Shown here: positions 1-7,781 of the stretch, in pieces
How the letters are laid out: every line of letters begins with the position of its first letter
Numbering within the stretch: the stretch's first letter is position 1
Assembly: GCF_008728195.1 (NCBI RefSeq)
Contig: NZ_CP031601.1
Location: 62,001-126,000, forward strand
Direction: 5' to 3'
DNA: 64,000 bases
From: Roseovarius indicus
GTDB lineage: Bacteria; Pseudomonadota; Alphaproteobacteria; Rhodobacterales; Rhodobacteraceae
Notes under the pieces: model-generated
What the model was told of the DNA's origin: nothing
Database searches by the model: none
The model's input: the letters and a program-made list of their open reading frames with translations, nothing else
Translations under genes and position numbers: made by a program

Positions 1-115
1 CTTGGCTTGAGCCCTACCGAGTTTGGCCGCCGCGAACCCCCTTTCCCGGAGGTGGCACCCTGTGCAGCGCGCGAAAGCCGTTGAAGGCGCTGTGGGGACG
101 ACTACTGTCGCCAAC

Positions 116-715
116 ATGATGAACCGGGATCATATGCGCGTCTTCTTCCGGCGCACCGCGGCGCTTGCCGCCTTTGTCGCGCTGCTCTGGGCGGTTCAGG
201 TTGTCAATTGGATCACCGGCTACGGCCTGAACCCGGCCTTCGGCCTGATCCCCAGGCACGGCAGCGGGTTAGATGGTGTCATCGCTATGCCCCTCCTGCA
301 TGGGAGCTTCTCGCACCTGATGGCCAATACGCCGCCGCTCCTGGTGATGGGTGGGCTGCTGGTGGCAACAACCACGCGAGGCTTGCTGTCGGTGAATGCC
401 GTGGTGATCGGCCTCGGCGGTGCTCTTGTCTGGCTGTTCGGAAGCTCCGCCATCCATATCGGAGCGTCAGGGCTGGTCTTCGGCTGGTTCGGCTTCCTCA
501 TCGCGCGCGGTCTTGTGGATCGCTCCCCGATCACGCTGGGCGCGGCACTGGTGGTCGGTGTCCTCTATGGCTCTATTCTCTGGGGCGTTCTTCCGGGCCA
601 ACCCGGCGTGTCGTGGGAGGCGCATCTCTTCGGCGCTATCGCGGGCGCGGGCGCTGCGTTCCTAATCCGGACGCATGTCCATGCGCCGCGCCTCGGCAGC
701 GTCGATCTGGACTGA
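116..715 (+). CDS. Rhomboid-family intramembrane serine protease
   Basis: Predicted inner-membrane protease that cleaves transmembrane segments. The 199-aa product is almost entirely hydrophobic. It has a GASG motif whose Ser (about residue 118) is the expected nucleophile, and a later His in SWEAHLFG (about residue 170) that would complete the Ser-His dyad. A His and Asn pair sits in the second helix ([10 protein letters not shown]), as in classical rhomboids. The reading frame opens upstream at a TTG (23), but that adds a 31-residue hydrophilic stretch. The tandem ATGs at 116/119, or the ATG at 134 just before the first helix, fit better; no strong ribosome site decides among them. It is transcribed convergently with ietS. 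The substrate cannot be read from the sequence. Confidence 0.85.
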   Translation: MMNRDHMRVFFRRTAALAAFVALLWAVQVVNWITGYGLNPAFGLIPRHGSGLDGVIAMPLLHGSFSHLMANTPPLLVMGGLLVATTTRGLLSVNAVVIGLGGALVWLFGSSAIHIGASGLVFGWFGFLIARGLVDRSPITLGAALVVGVLYGSILWGVLPGQPGVSWEAHLFGAIAGAGAAFLIRTHVHAPRLGSVDLD

Positions 716-849
716 AGCCGTACACTCGGCCGATTCCGGCCGTTCGATGAGCGCAAAGTTCGCCGCAGCGCGGCTTGCTCGAAGCTGACGTTTGTTAGTC
801 CGAAGATTACCGATAGACGCGCAAAAATTGCTAGAAAATGTCGGGGTCT

Positions 850-3192
850 TCAGGTCCGCAATCTCGGCCGTAGCCTTGCATACAGCTGCACTTGAGCATG
901 GTGCTCCAGTTCGACTACCAGCGCGAAGTTTTGACGGATCTCCTGATCCATAGCCCAGCCACCCACGCAACGTACTACCAGATGATATTCACCGCCATAT
1001 TGTGTTGTGTCGGCTGAGAACGATATCGAGGCGCTTTGGATTGTGTTTTTGTCGCGAGCGTTCTTCTTGGGCACCAGATCACAATCATATTTTCCCGCCA
1101 TCTCTGGGGGATCCGTTCCCTCTCCCACCCGAGAGCGAAAATACTCGAAGACGTGATCGACCGGGCAGCCCCGAATAAGGCGAAAATTCATACGCGTGCC
1201 GATATACTCTGCGCGGGTTCTTTTCACCGGAGGATCATACGCCAGAGAAACCCGAATAGTGCGTTTTCCTCCTGTCTGAAACTCAATCGGTATTGGCAAC
1301 CGATAGACTGCGAAATGGTCCAGTTCCAGACTGTCTTCCACGAAGTAAACAACGCGGTGATCATCCGAGTAGGCCGCACGCAAGGTGTCGACGAGGCCAA
1401 TACCATGGACTCTTGAATGATCACGCGCATCAAGAGCCAACAGTCGTCGAGTGGAAGCCTCTGGAACAGTCGCGGAATTCGCCAGAAGCGCTTTGATCAG
1501 ATTGGCTGATGCCCCGGGGAAACGTCTGACCAACTGCGCAGCCCTGTTCGCTAACATCGGTGCGGCGAAAGACGTGCCGCTTTTGCTTGTAAGCAATTGA
1601 CGCAAGAAATCGTGGTTTGTTGTAATCAGGCCTGCCGTCGCCAGATGAGGGGCCGTCTGCAAACGCCTCGCCACGGCATCAAAAACCATTGTCCCGCCAT
1701 AGTCGACGAAATCAGGTTTGGTCATGCCTCCGGCGCCTGGGCCAGTGCGCGTGAAAGGTGCAGGTTCATCTCGCTCGGTGATGGGCTGAATATGCGCATC
1801 AAATTCATGCTGAGGGCCAATGCCGTTTGCATGAGCCAATGCACCAACCGTCACGATGTTCGCGCCTCCAGCAGGTTCACATACACGGTTTGCGACTTCA
1901 AGGAGATAGCCCGGATATTGGGTCACGCCTTGCTCAACTGATGTACCGCCACGAGGGGGCCGGTTTCCCGCTGACACAAAGATCAGGACGTTCAACTCAC
2001 GTGCCAACTCATCCAGCGTCGTTGCCCAAGGACCAACGCGTCCTTGCTCAAAGTTAGCCTTCGTGTCGCCGAGAGAGATCACGAATATCCGGCATCCATG
2101 ACTTGCATTTAGGCTCTGGATCGTTTGTCTCATCTGGCTCGGCAGCGTCCGACGATCAAAAAACTTCCGCTCGTCCGTTACCACCTTTGCCGAGATAATT
2201 CTCGCCACACGTTGCAAAGAGGTTCCGTCGAGCTGCGACCTTAAATCACCAAGCGCGGCAACACCGGCCACTGCCGTCCCGTGTCCGGCAATATCTGCTT
2301 CACCGAGCTCGCTGGGAAAGGCCTCGCGCGCGACGATCGCATCCGCGAGGAATGGATGATCGTTCACGCCCGTATCCAACACAGCAATGATTGGCAGATC
2401 AGGGTCAAGAGGCGCAACGGGCGGAACATCATCTAGCGCGAACTGGACGATCTGATTGGCTTCGATGTCCGGCTCCGGTGGAAGGTCAATAAAAGCTACT
2501 TCAGGAACAGAAAAAATCGGTCTGATAGACTGCCCTGAAGCCTTGACCCGGATCATCGTGATAGATGGCCCAGAATAGTGGTCGTATAGCTCTCCACCCT
2601 GCTCCTCAATGAACGCGATGATTTCTTCTGCCTTTCGACGACGCGCAGCCTGCGTCCCGAACTCCCAAAGTTCGACATCGAGTATGTACTCTTGGCCGTC
2701 TTGAAGATCAGAAACCTCCGTAAAACCGGCTTCCTTGATCCTGATCCCGAGACGGTCGCGCGGCTCCAGTGTGCTAATACTACCGATACGGTTGATAAAA
2801 CCGGAGTAGCTCGGATTCTTCTGACCTGCAGGTGTTGGTCCCTCATAGGCATCCAGCCTATTGCGAAAATCGCTCAGTTCATCTGTTGAAGAAAACAAGA
2901 CGATATTGTTGTCATCGTCTGTATTTAACAACGTGAGTCCAAGCTGTTCCCAGTCTCCCTCCATGGCCAGTCCATGCATGTGGACTTTCAGAATCAGGGA
3001 TGGATCGACAAATTGGGGAGGGCGGATGGCGCGTTGACGTGCGACCGCATCATCGGCTTCGCGCCGTATTTGCCCTCCGTGACCCTTTCCCGGCTTGGGC
3101 GCTGGACCGGGTCTGCCGTCTTTTCGGCGTGCAAAAGGCTCTTTCGCTCTGACCAGTTGCAGATGATCGTATTGTGCCAACAGTGGCCTCAC
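850..3192 (-). CDS. ietS: Subtilisin-like serine protease IetS (toxin/effector of IetAS)
   Basis: 780-aa S8-family peptidase with the full catalytic triad: Asp in AVLDTGVNDHPF (about residue 271), His in GHGTAVAGVA (about 303) and Ser in SGTSFAAPM (about 540). No signal peptide is seen, so a cytoplasmic location is inferred. The roughly 250-residue N-terminal region ahead of the protease domain is charged and has no domain I recognise. The GTG start overlaps the stop of the upstream AAA ATPase gene (GTGA), so the two are translationally coupled. A protease/AAA pair of this layout is IetAS, first described on the Ti plasmid pTiC58 as a toxin-antitoxin-like stability and incompatibility system and later reported as an anti-phage system. 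Assignment rests on motif and gene-pair architecture. Confidence 0.88.
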   Translation of the reverse strand: MRPLLAQYDHLQLVRAKEPFARRKDGRPGPAPKPGKGHGGQIRREADDAVARQRAIRPPQFVDPSLILKVHMHGLAMEGDWEQLGLTLLNTDDDNNIVLFSSTDELSDFRNRLDAYEGPTPAGQKNPSYSGFINRIGSISTLEPRDRLGIRIKEAGFTEVSDLQDGQEYILDVELWEFGTQAARRRKAEEIIAFIEEQGGELYDHYSGPSITMIRVKASGQSIRPIFSVPEVAFIDLPPEPDIEANQIVQFALDDVPPVAPLDPDLPIIAVLDTGVNDHPFLADAIVAREAFPSELGEADIAGHGTAVAGVAALGDLRSQLDGTSLQRVARIISAKVVTDERKFFDRRTLPSQMRQTIQSLNASHGCRIFVISLGDTKANFEQGRVGPWATTLDELARELNVLIFVSAGNRPPRGGTSVEQGVTQYPGYLLEVANRVCEPAGGANIVTVGALAHANGIGPQHEFDAHIQPITERDEPAPFTRTGPGAGGMTKPDFVDYGGTMVFDAVARRLQTAPHLATAGLITTNHDFLRQLLTSKSGTSFAAPMLANRAAQLVRRFPGASANLIKALLANSATVPEASTRRLLALDARDHSRVHGIGLVDTLRAAYSDDHRVVYFVEDSLELDHFAVYRLPIPIEFQTGGKRTIRVSLAYDPPVKRTRAEYIGTRMNFRLIRGCPVDHVFEYFRSRVGEGTDPPEMAGKYDCDLVPKKNARDKNTIQSASISFSADTTQYGGEYHLVVRCVGGWAMDQEIRQNFALVVELEHHAQVQLYARLRPRLRT

Positions 3193-4175
3193 TGGTTGTT
3201 CGATAATTTCCTTAATCGCATCCTGCGGCGTTCAGCGTAACGGATGGCATCACGAAAGTCTTTCTTTGAAATGCTTTTTCGGCGATCAAGAAGAGAAATT
3301 TTCTTGGCCTGGTTGCAAATTTTTTCAAGCTCGGCATAGGAATAATCAGCTAGGCTCTGAACGAAATCCTCTGCTTCGAACTCCGTTTCGGTGTTTTTCA
3401 GCGCATTGGTGAGATACCTGCGGACCATTGCTTCGTCGGGATGGTCAAACCATACTACTTCATCGAAGCGTCGCCATATGGCGGGATCAAGGTGAGCGTC
3501 CAGGTTAGTGGCGGCAATCAGAAAACCACCTGGCTGTATCTGATCGATGAAGATCAGAAGACTGTTGACCACGCGTCTCAGTTCACTGTGATCGTTGCCT
3601 TCTTCCCGCGACCGCGCAATCGCGTCAAATTCATCGAAAAAAAGTACGCATGGCTGGCGGCGTGCAAACTCAAAGGTCTTGCGAATATTGGTGGCAGTCT
3701 CGCCCAAAAATGAAGAGATGAGGCTGTCCAGTTTGACAAAGAAAAACGGCAATCCCAGCTGGCCGGCAAAAACCTCAGCACACAATGTCTTGCCCGTTCC
3801 AGGTGGCCCGCAGAACAGTAGTTTGGAACGCACGGGAAGCCCGTGGCGCTTGATCGTTTCGGACTTTCGGAATTCATCCAGTAGCCCAGTGAAGAGCTCA
3901 ATGTTGTCGTGAGTCAGGATAATGTCATCGGGCGTATGAACGGGTTCGATCCGCTGGATGAACTCTCCGGCCTCGTCTGGGAACGGCACCAAAGGAGAAA
4001 GACCCTTGGCTTGCGGGCGTGTCGTCAGTCCATCCAGTGCCTTGCGCAGTGACCGTGCTAGCACTCGGTTGTTCTTTTTTTCCTCTTCGGAGATGATCTG
4101 TTCGACAACACCACGGAATTCATCGTCGCGCCCGTAGCTCGACAACAGCTTTTTCATCAGTTCTCCGCGTGCCAT
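3189..4175 (-). CDS. ietA: AAA+ ATPase IetA (partner of IetS)
   Basis: 328-aa AAA+ ATPase. Walker A is GPPGTGKT (about residues 123-130), Walker B is VLFFDEFDAIA (about 177-187), followed by sensor-1-like LIAATNLD and arginine-finger-like WRRFDEV. The N-terminal 90 residues are helical and charged. In the IetAS family the ATPase acts as antitoxin or controller of the protease; here the two genes overlap, so they should be made together. Two starts are possible: the ATG at 4175 (AGGTGG nearby) and the in-frame ATG at 4157, which has a GGAG six bases upstream. The promoter must lie in the long spacer to the right (4176 onward). Confidence 0.88.
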   Translation of the reverse strand: MARGELMKKLLSSYGRDDEFRGVVEQIISEEEKKNNRVLARSLRKALDGLTTRPQAKGLSPLVPFPDEAGEFIQRIEPVHTPDDIILTHDNIELFTGLLDEFRKSETIKRHGLPVRSKLLFCGPPGTGKTLCAEVFAGQLGLPFFFVKLDSLISSFLGETATNIRKTFEFARRQPCVLFFDEFDAIARSREEGNDHSELRRVVNSLLIFIDQIQPGGFLIAATNLDAHLDPAIWRRFDEVVWFDHPDEAMVRRYLTNALKNTETEFEAEDFVQSLADYSYAELEKICNQAKKISLLDRRKSISKKDFRDAIRYAERRRMRLRKLSNNQ

Positions 4176-4997
4176 GCAACCACCTGCTTTTCGTAAAATC
4201 GTAGCCGAGTATTGCGACGAGCGCTACCGAATTTGACGCTTGATTTGGATAAAGCCGGGTTGGCATGCCACGGTGTCGAGAAAGGCTGAGGGCGCATCAA
4301 GTCAGTTCGAAATCTTACGGCAAACGTCCGGTTTTCTTGACCTGCTTCACTTTTTTCGCTGCCGCAGCGAACGTCCGCCCGCCCTTTAAGTCGAATGCCC
4401 GGACAAGCAATACCTATAGTCGGCAGCGGCGTCGCCCGCACATCAACCTTGGCCAGAGCCTTGCGGCCTCCCCAGCTCGGCTGCGCGTGTCGCAGGGGAG
4501 AACGGCCCTTCGGTCCGTCGCGCATTCGGCCATGTGGCCTCACCGCGGCGTCGCGCCTGGCATCCCGGTTTGCCCGCCTCGCGAGCACGTCCCTCCCCGG
4601 CCGCTCCGCCGGATTGCGCTCTGGTCTGTTTTGCGGGGCAAAACGATCCCGCCGCTTCATCCGTCTCCCGCGTCCGGTCGGGCCGTTTGCCTGCTCGGGT
4701 CGGGCAAACCTACCCTCAAAACACACACACATGAGCGTGGAAGCATATCCTCCGGATGGCCCCCAAATCAGCCCGCGTCAAGGATCGCAAAACTTTTCGG
4801 CGAGGGCGGGGGCCTGTGGCGTGGGGCGATCCCGTGCGTGAGCGCGTGCATGCGTCAGCTGCTGCGCGCAGAAAACTTTTGCGCCCGGCAAGCCGGCGGC
4901 TGCGCCGTCCCTGACCCGGGCAGATTCGGAAACCAGGCATTCGGCCATGCCCCCACACTCACGTGGTGGCCTTGGAACCGAACACTGGAGACCAGAC
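4176..4997. other. 822-bp GC-rich non-coding region between ietA and the DUF2493 gene
   Basis: No credible gene is seen on either strand: the open frames are rich in Arg, Pro and Cys, lack ribosome sites and look like GC-driven frames. It separates two divergent genes, so it must hold the ietA promoter (left) and the promoter of the DUF2493 gene (right). Two similar short elements with an AAAACTTTT core occur at about 4789-4797 and 4871-4879, each followed by a GC-rich arm; they could be protein-binding sites. A replication or partition function was considered, but no iteron array is visible. Confidence 0.5.
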
Positions 4998-5927
4998 ATG
5001 GCTTACGACAATGCGAACACCTACGAGACCATCGAACTTTTCGGGCTGACCGAGAAGGACGCGCAGCTGCCGATCCCGGAAGATCACATCCTGACCGACC
5101 ACATCATCCGCGAGAGCTTCGAGGCTTTGCTCGGGCAGTTGCGCGGGACCGGGCTTGAAGCAGAGATCGAACCGCTGGCCCATGGGCTCGCCACGATCCT
5201 GCAGCGCCGCAAGGTGGCGCTCGGCAAGGAGGTCGACCGCACCGCCGACAAGATCGGCGCGCTGGCAAAATCCCATGACGGATCGGAGATCGCCGAGACT
5301 GCGCTCGAAGAGGCGCAGGCGCGCTTTCTGCAGCTGCGCGAGATCGTCAGCGCCATCGAGGTGATGAGCGAGGCAGCGGCGGAATGCTACGAGATCGAGA
5401 CGGGCCACGCCTTCATCCCGGCAGCCGGGTCGCGCGCAAGCGTCCGGGCGCAAGAGACCGGGGCGGTCTTCGAGGCGCGGCAGCTCCTCGAGCAGCACGA
5501 CCGTGAAACCGCCGAGAAGTCGAAAGTCGAGGGGGTTCCCCTGATCGTCTCAGGCGCCACCGACTGGACCGATGTTGATGTGGTCTTCAACACGCTCGAC
5601 AAGGTTCGCGAGCGGATCAAGCAGAACCGCAATCAGGAGATCTTCCTCTGCCACAAAGGTGGCAAGCACGGGGCGGAGATGATTGCGGCTCGGTGGGCGC
5701 GCGCACGGGGTGTCGCACAAGCGCGCTTCGATCCGCGCTGGTCCGCGCATGGGCGGGCGGCACCGTTCAAGTGCAACGACGAAATGCTGGACGACAAGTT
5801 CGCGGCGACGGGGGTTGTACTCTTCGGCGGCAACGGGGTCGCGCTGAACCTCGGGCAGAAGGCGGAAGCGAAAGGTCTGACGGTCATGCGGGTTGCGGAC
5901 CCGGCGAAGAAGGCGTCGCAGGATTGA
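4998..5927 (+). CDS. DUF2493 (SLOG-like) domain protein
   Basis: 309-aa soluble protein. The N-terminal half (to about residue 175) is helical, with a coiled-coil-like stretch around residues 75-135. The C-terminal 125 residues form the DUF2493 domain, a Rossmann-like nucleotide-binding fold of the SLOG/YAcAr group: it opens with PLIVSGATDW, continues with FLCHKGGKHGAEMIAARWA and ends with VVLFGGNGVALNL. SLOG proteins are thought to sense or process nucleotide ligands; the role of this plasmid-borne version is unknown. The ATG at 4998 is chosen because a GGAG lies 7-11 bases upstream; an upstream in-frame start at 4947 has none. The gene sits at the edge of the mobilization region, as in related plasmids. 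Confidence 0.82.
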   Translation: MAYDNANTYETIELFGLTEKDAQLPIPEDHILTDHIIRESFEALLGQLRGTGLEAEIEPLAHGLATILQRRKVALGKEVDRTADKIGALAKSHDGSEIAETALEEAQARFLQLREIVSAIEVMSEAAAECYEIETGHAFIPAAGSRASVRAQETGAVFEARQLLEQHDRETAEKSKVEGVPLIVSGATDWTDVDVVFNTLDKVRERIKQNRNQEIFLCHKGGKHGAEMIAARWARARGVAQARFDPRWSAHGRAAPFKCNDEMLDDKFAATGVVLFGGNGVALNLGQKAEAKGLTVMRVADPAKKASQD

Positions 5928-5934
5928 AGAGAGG

Positions 5935-5955
5935 GGGTCGCGCTTGGCGCGGCCC
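5935..5955 (+). terminator. Possible rho-independent terminator after the DUF2493 gene
   Basis: An 8-bp stem (GGGTCGCG paired with CGCGGCCC, one G-U type pair) closes a 5-base loop and is followed by TTTCG. It starts 8 bases after the DUF2493 stop codon. The T run is short, so this is a moderate call. Confidence 0.5.
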
Positions 5956-6127
5956 TTTCGTCATGTCTCATGGCGCGTGCGATCGGTCATGCGTGATCGG
6001 CAGTCTGCAGCGGCCGGCACTGCCATCCCTCTACCCAGTCCGTCAGAGTGCGGCCCATCCGCATCGGTATGGGCTGGGGATGGTGCGCACCTCACGCACA
6101 TCGTTAGCGGGGCAAGACGCGAGGGAT

Positions 6128-6265
6128 CGAGACGTCGCACTTGAGGCTGAAGACCTGCACAACCTTCGGGTGGTGTTTCGGAACATCGCATCCACGCGGG
6201 CGGGCTCCGTCAGCACCCCGGCCAGGCTCGGCGGGACGCGGACGCGGATGGTGGCGGCTGCGTGA
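6128..6265 (-). pseudogene. Decayed inverted copy of the 68-aa plasmid gene
   Basis: Read on the - strand, this stretch resembles the intact gene at 6465-6671. The 27-base block at 6172-6198 (reverse complement) matches the segment encoding RVGAMFRNT with two differences, and the block at 6128-6154 resembles the segment encoding FFSLKLDFP. The spacing between the blocks is altered and stops or frameshifts break the frame, so no protein is expected. It lies in the 540-bp spacer between the DUF2493 gene and the intact copy, in opposite orientation. Nothing else in 5956-6464 looks coding. Confidence 0.6.
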
Positions 6266-6464
6266 TGGCAAGGGTCATCCGGATCACTCCTTTTTGCTCA
6301 TAGATGTGGATCGCACGGCGTCGGCCCAATCGTGCCCTGCGCTTCGCTTCGGCAAGCACAAAAACGGCTTCCACGGCTGGCCGCGGACCCTCCGCATTTG
6401 CGCTTGCGACCGAGCCTTTTGCCCCCGTGCCGGGTGATCCCCATCGCAACAAGGAGTAACCCAA

Positions 6465-6671
6465 ATGACCAACCACTACGTCGCCACCGTCCCCGTCAAG
6501 TTCACCGACACCGATGGCCAGGAGCGCACCCGTTTTCAGCGCGTGGGTGCGATGTTCCGCAACACCCGCAACGGGGGCGGCTCGGAGTTCTTCAGCCTCA
6601 AGCTCGACTTCCCGGTCGCGGTCTCGGAGCTGGTGATGTTCCCGCCGAGCGCGAAAGATCCCCAGGACTAA
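6465..6671 (+). CDS. Small conserved plasmid protein (68 aa)
   Basis: 68-aa protein beginning MTNHYVATVPVKFTDTDGQE and ending in an acidic tail. It has an alternating hydrophobic pattern suggesting a small beta-rich domain, with no Cys and no membrane segment. A clear AAGGAG lies 8 bases before the ATG. The layout recalls the small DUF736-type proteins often found near transfer genes on alphaproteobacterial plasmids, but I cannot assign it to that family from the sequence. A degraded inverted copy lies just upstream and a strong stem-loop follows the stop. Function unknown. Confidence 0.72.
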   Translation: MTNHYVATVPVKFTDTDGQERTRFQRVGAMFRNTRNGGGSEFFSLKLDFPVAVSELVMFPPSAKDPQD

Positions 6672-6718
6672 ATCCTCTGACGAGGATGGGCCGCCCCAGG
6701 ACGATCTTGGGGCGGCCC
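6672..6718 (+). terminator. Tandem stem-loops after the 68-aa gene
   Basis: Two adjacent hairpins begin at the stop codon. The first pairs ATCCTC (6672-6677) with GAGGAT (6682-6687). The second pairs GGGCCGCCCCA (6688-6698) with TGGGGCGGCCC (6708-6718), a perfect 11-bp stem with a 9-base loop. There is no T tract, so termination or mRNA-end protection is more likely than a textbook intrinsic terminator. Confidence 0.6.
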
Positions 6719-6824
6719 GATCCCTGTTCCAGGGATGCCGGTCCCTACGCGTTCAACGGACGCACTCCGCCCGGAATGATCAGGCCGCGACAGACCGGCC
6801 AGTCAGCCTCAAGGGGGCCATCCA

Positions 6825-6885
6825 CAAAAACCTATCGGCCAAGGCCTCCCGGTTTTTGCGGCAGAGATTTGGCAAGCCAAATCTG
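6825..6885. other. Paired inverted repeats upstream of the mobilization genes (oriT candidate, left part)
   Basis: CAAAAACC (6825-6832) pairs with GGTTTTTG (6851-6858), and inside that arm GGCC (6837-6840) pairs with GGCC (6843-6846). Immediately after, AGATTTGGC (6865-6873) and GCCAAATCT (6876-6884) form a 9-bp perfect inverted repeat around AA, a shape typical of a dimer binding site. This dyad symmetry is non-coding and lies about 300 bp upstream of the mobC-like gene, as expected for an origin of transfer. The nic site cannot be named. Confidence 0.45.
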
Positions 6886-7069
6886 GCCCTCCTTGACCCT
6901 GCCTGTCCGCCCTGTCGGAGGGGTTTGCGCCCGCCCGCGGTTCCGTCCGAACACGTGGTGTTCGGCCAGACCCTCGGGCGGGGCTGGCGGACCGGACCCC
7001 TAGGACAGGTGGGTCGCCCTGTGGTGAGGCCGGCAGAGCCGCGTCCCTGCGGGCCGCGGGGGAAGCGGA

Positions 7070-7154
7070 CACCAAGGCTGCCTGAGCCTGAATGCGACGT
7101 AAGTATATAATTGACAGCGTGATATATTATTGTAAGGTAGGGGCAGCCTTGGTG
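7070..7154. repeat. 13-bp perfect inverted repeat around an AT-rich core (oriT or operator candidate)
   Basis: CACCAAGGCTGCC (7070-7082) is repeated perfectly inverted as GGCAGCCTTGGTG (7142-7154). The 59 bp between them include a strongly AT-rich stretch (7101-7135, with TATATAATTGACA) in an otherwise GC-rich region. The element ends 33 bp before the mobC-like gene. An AT-rich segment bounded by a long inverted repeat next to relaxosome genes fits an origin of transfer; an autoregulatory operator is the alternative. No consensus promoter with correct spacing was found. Confidence 0.55.
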
Positions 7155-7187
7155 GAAGGTGGCAGGAAATAGGGGTCTTTCTTCCGC

Positions 7188-7781
7188 ATGTCCCGAACAA
7201 AACGCCTGACAGAGATCGAGAAGATGCAGATCGTCCGCGAGGCCGCGGAGGGTGTGTCGACGTCCGAGCTGGCTGCGCGGTTCGGTGTTACATCGCGCGC
7301 CGTGCGCTACGTCTTGAAAGCCGATGCCGAGCGCCAGACGGATGCCGCAATTCCGGTCTCAGCGGTCAGTGTGAAGGTCACGGCTGCGGAGCTTGAGGCG
7401 CTCGACGCGGTGCTGGCGAAGGCGGGGATCGAAAGCCGGGCCGAGGGGCTGCGGCGGCTCATTCAGGCGGCAGGCGGGGTGTTCGTTCCGGACGCGCAGA
7501 TGGCAGCTGAGATGGCGCGCTACCGCGCCTCGCTGCACGAGGTCGGCAATGGGGTCGCGCAGATCGCCAAACAGATGACGCAGGCCAATCGGCAAGGGCA
7601 GGGGGCAGGGGGCAGCACGAGTGCCGAGTTCACTGAATTGCGCCTTGCACAGATGCGCGGGCTGGCGCGGTTCATTCTGGATTCCGCTGACGAGATCGAC
7701 CTGCTGCTGCGGCGTCGGCGCGACGTCATGCAGCTGGAGGCCACGGCCGCGCTGAGGGAGTTTGCCCATGCGGCTGAATGA
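7188..7781 (+). CDS. Relaxosome accessory protein, MobC-like with N-terminal HTH
   Basis: 197-aa protein. Residues 1-45 form a helix-turn-helix (IVREAAEGVSTSELAARFGV then SRAVRYVL) of the transposase/resolvase type. The middle (about 60-95) resembles a ribbon-helix-helix-like segment (ELEALDAVLAKAGIESRAEG). The C-terminal part carries a MobC-type signature around EVGNGVAQIAKQMTQANRQ. Such proteins bind oriT and help the relaxase open it. The gene lies directly downstream of the inverted-repeat region and overlaps the relaxase start by 14 bp, so the two are co-translated. Confidence 0.78.
   Translation: MSRTKRLTEIEKMQIVREAAEGVSTSELAARFGVTSRAVRYVLKADAERQTDAAIPVSAVSVKVTAAELEALDAVLAKAGIESRAEGLRRLIQAAGGVFVPDAQMAAEMARYRASLHEVGNGVAQIAKQMTQANRQGQGAGGSTSAEFTELRLAQMRGLARFILDSADEIDLLLRRRRDVMQLEATAALREFAHAAE

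Noticed and set aside
4157..5158. Long open frames on both strands in the spacer (4157-4732 on -, 4265-5158 on +)
   Set aside because: Arg/Pro/Cys-rich composition, no ribosome site, overlap with real genes at both ends; typical of GC-rich non-coding DNA.
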